Below, piece after piece: positions 53,780 to 55,442 of a stretch of 55,442 nucleotides of DNA. This DNA is from an uncultured Rhodobacterales bacterium (GTDB taxonomy: Bacteria; Pseudomonadota; Alphaproteobacteria; Rhodobacterales; Rhodobacteraceae). A program made the position numbers and the translations under genes. A model generated the notes under the pieces. That model worked only from the letters and a program-made list of their open reading frames with translations. It ran no database searches and was not told the origin of the DNA. How positions within the stretch are numbered: position 1 is the first letter of the stretch; every line of letters begins with the position of its first letter. Location: NCBI GenBank assembly GCA_903845215.1, contig CAIMWI010000005.1:1-55442 (forward strand). The letters are read 5' to 3'.

Positions 53780-54709
53780 TTATCCTTGAACGGCAGCAAT
53801 ATCCTCGGGCGAGCCGACCGCCCGTGTCTCAGCCCCGCTGGCGATGCGCTTGATCATCCCTGACAGCGCTTTGCCCGCGCCAATCTCCCAAAACGCGTCA
53901 ACACCCGCCGCTTGCATCCACAGCACCGATTCCCGCCACCGCACCGAGCCCGTCACCTGCGCCACCAGCAACTGCCGGATCATATCAGGGTCGCTCACCG
54001 CCTCGGCGCGCACATTGGCCACCACAGGCACCACGGGCCGCGCAATCGTCACAGCGGCCAAAGCCTGCGCCATCACCTCAGCCGCCGGTGCCATCAGCGC
54101 ACAATGGAAAGGCGCGCTGACGGGAAGCAAAATCGCCCGCTTGGCCCCTTTGGCCTTGGCAATCGTCAAAGCCCGCTCCACAGCCGCCCTATGGCCCGAC
54201 ACCACCACCTGCGCGGGGTCGTTGTCATTGGCCGCCTGACACACCTCACCCTGCGCCGCCTCAGCCGCCACTTCGGCCGCCGCTGCAAAATCCAAGCCCA
54301 ACAGGGCCGCCATAGCCCCCAAGCCCACCGGAACCGCCTCTTGCATCGCACGGCCGCGAATGCGCAACAGGCGCGCAGTATCCGCCAACCCTAGCGCCCC
54401 TGCGGCGCACAGGGCGGAATATTCCCCCAAGGAATGGCCGGCAACATAAGCCGCCTGCCCAATCCCGAACCCCTCAACCTCTAACGCCCTCAGCGCCGCG
54501 ATGGATGTCGCCATCAGCGCAGGCTGTGCATTGGCCGTCAGCGTCAACGTTTCAATGTCACCGTCCCAGATCACCGCTGACAGCTTTTCGCCCAAAGCCG
54601 CGTCCACCTCGTCAAAAACAGCGCGTGCGGCGGGGTAGGCCTCGGCCAAGGCCTTGCCCATTCCAATGGTTTGGGCGCCTTGGCCCGGAAATACATAGGC
54701 GCGGCTCAT
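53780..54709 (-). CDS. fabD: Malonyl-CoA:ACP transacylase
   Basis: The enzyme loads malonate onto ACP. The 309-residue product shows YVFPGQGAQTIGMG, the catalytic Ser in AGHSLGEYSALCAAGALGL and the active-site His in SAPFHCALMAPAAEVM, followed by VVANVRAEAV. The ATG at 54709 follows GGGAGG; the upstream frame to 54733 is not used. It is first of fabD-fabG-acpP. Confidence 0.96.
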   Translation of the reverse strand: MSRAYVFPGQGAQTIGMGKALAEAYPAARAVFDEVDAALGEKLSAVIWDGDIETLTLTANAQPALMATSIAALRALEVEGFGIGQAAYVAGHSLGEYSALCAAGALGLADTARLLRIRGRAMQEAVPVGLGAMAALLGLDFAAAAEVAAEAAQGEVCQAANDNDPAQVVVSGHRAAVERALTIAKAKGAKRAILLPVSAPFHCALMAPAAEVMAQALAAVTIARPVVPVVANVRAEAVSDPDMIRQLLVAQVTGSVRWRESVLWMQAAGVDAFWEIGAGKALSGMIKRIASGAETRAVGSPEDIAAVQG

Positions 54710-54802
54710 CTCATCCTCCCTTGCTTTTCTCACGGCTTACCCAATGCAGCCCTTGCGCGCAACGCCCGGACCTGCAATCTCGGCCAAAACGGTCAAAACC
54801 CA

Positions 54803-55222
54803 ATGCACCCCGCCTTTCGAAAAATCCTCTACGCTGTGGCTTTTGAAACCGGCGGCATTGTGATGGCCACCGTGGCGCTGCGCTTGATGTCGGATGCCGG
54901 AGGCGCCAAATCCTTCTCTCTGGCCGTTTTCAGCGCCGCCGTAGCCCTGTCTTGGTCTTTCGCCTTCAACACCGCGTTCGAGGCGTGGGAGACGCGCCAA
55001 ACCACCAAGGGCCGCTCTTTGCTGCGCCGCACAGTCCACGCTGTGCTGTTTGAAGGCGGTCTTGTTCTCATCCTTCTGCCCGCCACAGCGTGGTGGCTGT
55101 CCACCACGATCTGGCTTGCCTTGACCTACGAAGCCGTATTGATCGGCCTTTTCCTTGTTTACGCTTGGGGTTTCACTTGGGTCTTTGACAAACTGCTAGG
55201 CCTGCCCAACTCGGCCAAATAA
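54803..55222 (+). CDS. PACE-family (chlorhexidine) efflux protein
   Basis: The 139-residue protein has four hydrophobic segments in two BTP-type repeats: RKILYAVAFETGGIVMATVALRLMS and RRTVHAVLFEGGLVLILLPATAWWL. Each has the conserved Glu after the Ala/Phe stretch. The C-terminal half has YEAVLIGLFLVYAWGFTWVFDKL, with the terminal Asp of the family. PACE transporters export biocides such as chlorhexidine. It is divergent from fabD, and no Shine-Dalgarno was seen. Confidence 0.85.
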   Translation: MHPAFRKILYAVAFETGGIVMATVALRLMSDAGGAKSFSLAVFSAAVALSWSFAFNTAFEAWETRQTTKGRSLLRRTVHAVLFEGGLVLILLPATAWWLSTTIWLALTYEAVLIGLFLVYAWGFTWVFDKLLGLPNSAK

Positions 55223-55239
55223 CCCCAACCCGCCGACCC

Positions 55240-55267
55240 TTGCATCCCCGCCAAAACCCGCTATACA
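55240..55267 (+). promoter_or_regulatory. Promoter upstream of rpsF
   Basis: TTGCAT (55240-55245), a 16-nt spacer and TATACA (55262-55267) lie about 105 nt before rpsF. Confidence 0.5.
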
Positions 55268-55310
55268 CCCCCCACTTTCCGCATTCCCATGAACCGGCGC
55301 AGCCTCTCGT

Positions 55311-55340
55311 GGACGGGCCGCGGAAAGTTTACGCCCGTCC
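55311..55340 (+). other. Leader hairpin upstream of rpsF
   Basis: GGACGGGC (55311-55318) and GCCCGTCC (55333-55340) can pair in the untranslated leader with a 14-nt loop, 31 nt before the rpsF start. Ribosomal-protein leaders often carry autoregulatory hairpins; this one is not assigned to a known class. Confidence 0.4.
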
Positions 55341-55371
55341 TATGAAATGCGCTTAAAGAACTGGAGCTTAC

Positions 55372-55442
55372 ATGCCGCTTTACGAGCATGTTTTCATCTC
55401 GCGTCAGGATTTGTCCTCCGCGCAGGCCGAAGGGCTGATCGA
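55372..55442 (+). CDS. rpsF: 30S ribosomal protein S6, N-terminus only (window edge)
   Basis: The 23 visible residues MPLYEHVFISRQDLSSAQAE then GLI match the alphaproteobacterial S6 N-terminus, typically PLYEHVFI. CTGGAG lies just upstream of the ATG. The gene runs off the window; rpsR and rplI usually follow. Confidence 0.9.
   Translation, partial: MPLYEHVFISRQDLSSAQAEGLI

Overview
The window is a G+C-rich alphaproteobacterial chromosome segment, most likely from a member of the Rhodobacteraceae (Roseobacter/Rhodobacter group). The reasons are a complete RcGTA-type gene transfer agent cluster, the pdhA-pdhB-pdhC arrangement with a lipoyl domain on E1-beta, the protein families throughout, and a candidate TTAA-N7-TTAA CtrA box. 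About 50 genes are packed densely, many with 1- or 4-nt stop/start overlaps. I see no tRNA, rRNA, CRISPR array, insertion sequence or integrase.

Layout. 1-3.8 kb: the housekeeping block cdsA-uppS-frr-pyrH (minus) and miaA (plus). 3.9-11.2 kb: an AraC-type regulator and a four-gene family-5 (peptide/opine-type) ABC importer with a Tat-exported binding protein and a fused double ATPase. 11.2-16.5 kb: a lytic transglycosylase (minus), then ssb, a SufT-like protein, an A-type Fe-S carrier, tpiA, a DMT exporter and a cytochrome P450. 16.6-18.4 kb: tsf and rpsB (minus); tsf carries an apparent 1-nt frameshift. 18.6-25.9 kb: psuK-psuG, a decayed gene, 3-hydroxybutyrate dehydrogenase, a strong small-RNA candidate, an orphan YejA-like binding protein, an entericidin-like lipoprotein, an XRE-cupin regulator, class I aldolase and an FtsB-like protein. 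26-29.7 kb: the pyruvate dehydrogenase E1/E2 operon behind a promoter overlapping a perfect palindrome. 29.8-30.6 kb: cysE.

30.7-44.5 kb (minus): the gene transfer agent cluster in canonical order, running right to left: small terminase (g1), large terminase (g2), portal (g3), g3.5, prohead protease (g4), capsid (g5), g6-g9 head-tail and tail genes, g10, g10.1, tape measure (g11), and g12-g15 baseplate genes. Together these would build a small tailed particle that packages host DNA. The upstream region holds a CtrA-type box, a sigma70-type promoter and a terminator-like hairpin in the leader.

44.7-55.4 kb: fatty-acid and cell-wall genes (fabF-mltG, and fabD-fabG-acpP). They are separated by an oppositely oriented TetR-RND efflux module inserted between acpP and fabF. 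A PACE-family efflux protein and the start of rpsF close the window.

The best candidates for something undescribed are the roughly 134-nt small RNA at 21652-21785 (minus), the regulatory region of the GTA operon, the pdh operator palindrome, and a recurrent GC-hairpin/GGAGTATT intergenic element seen four times.
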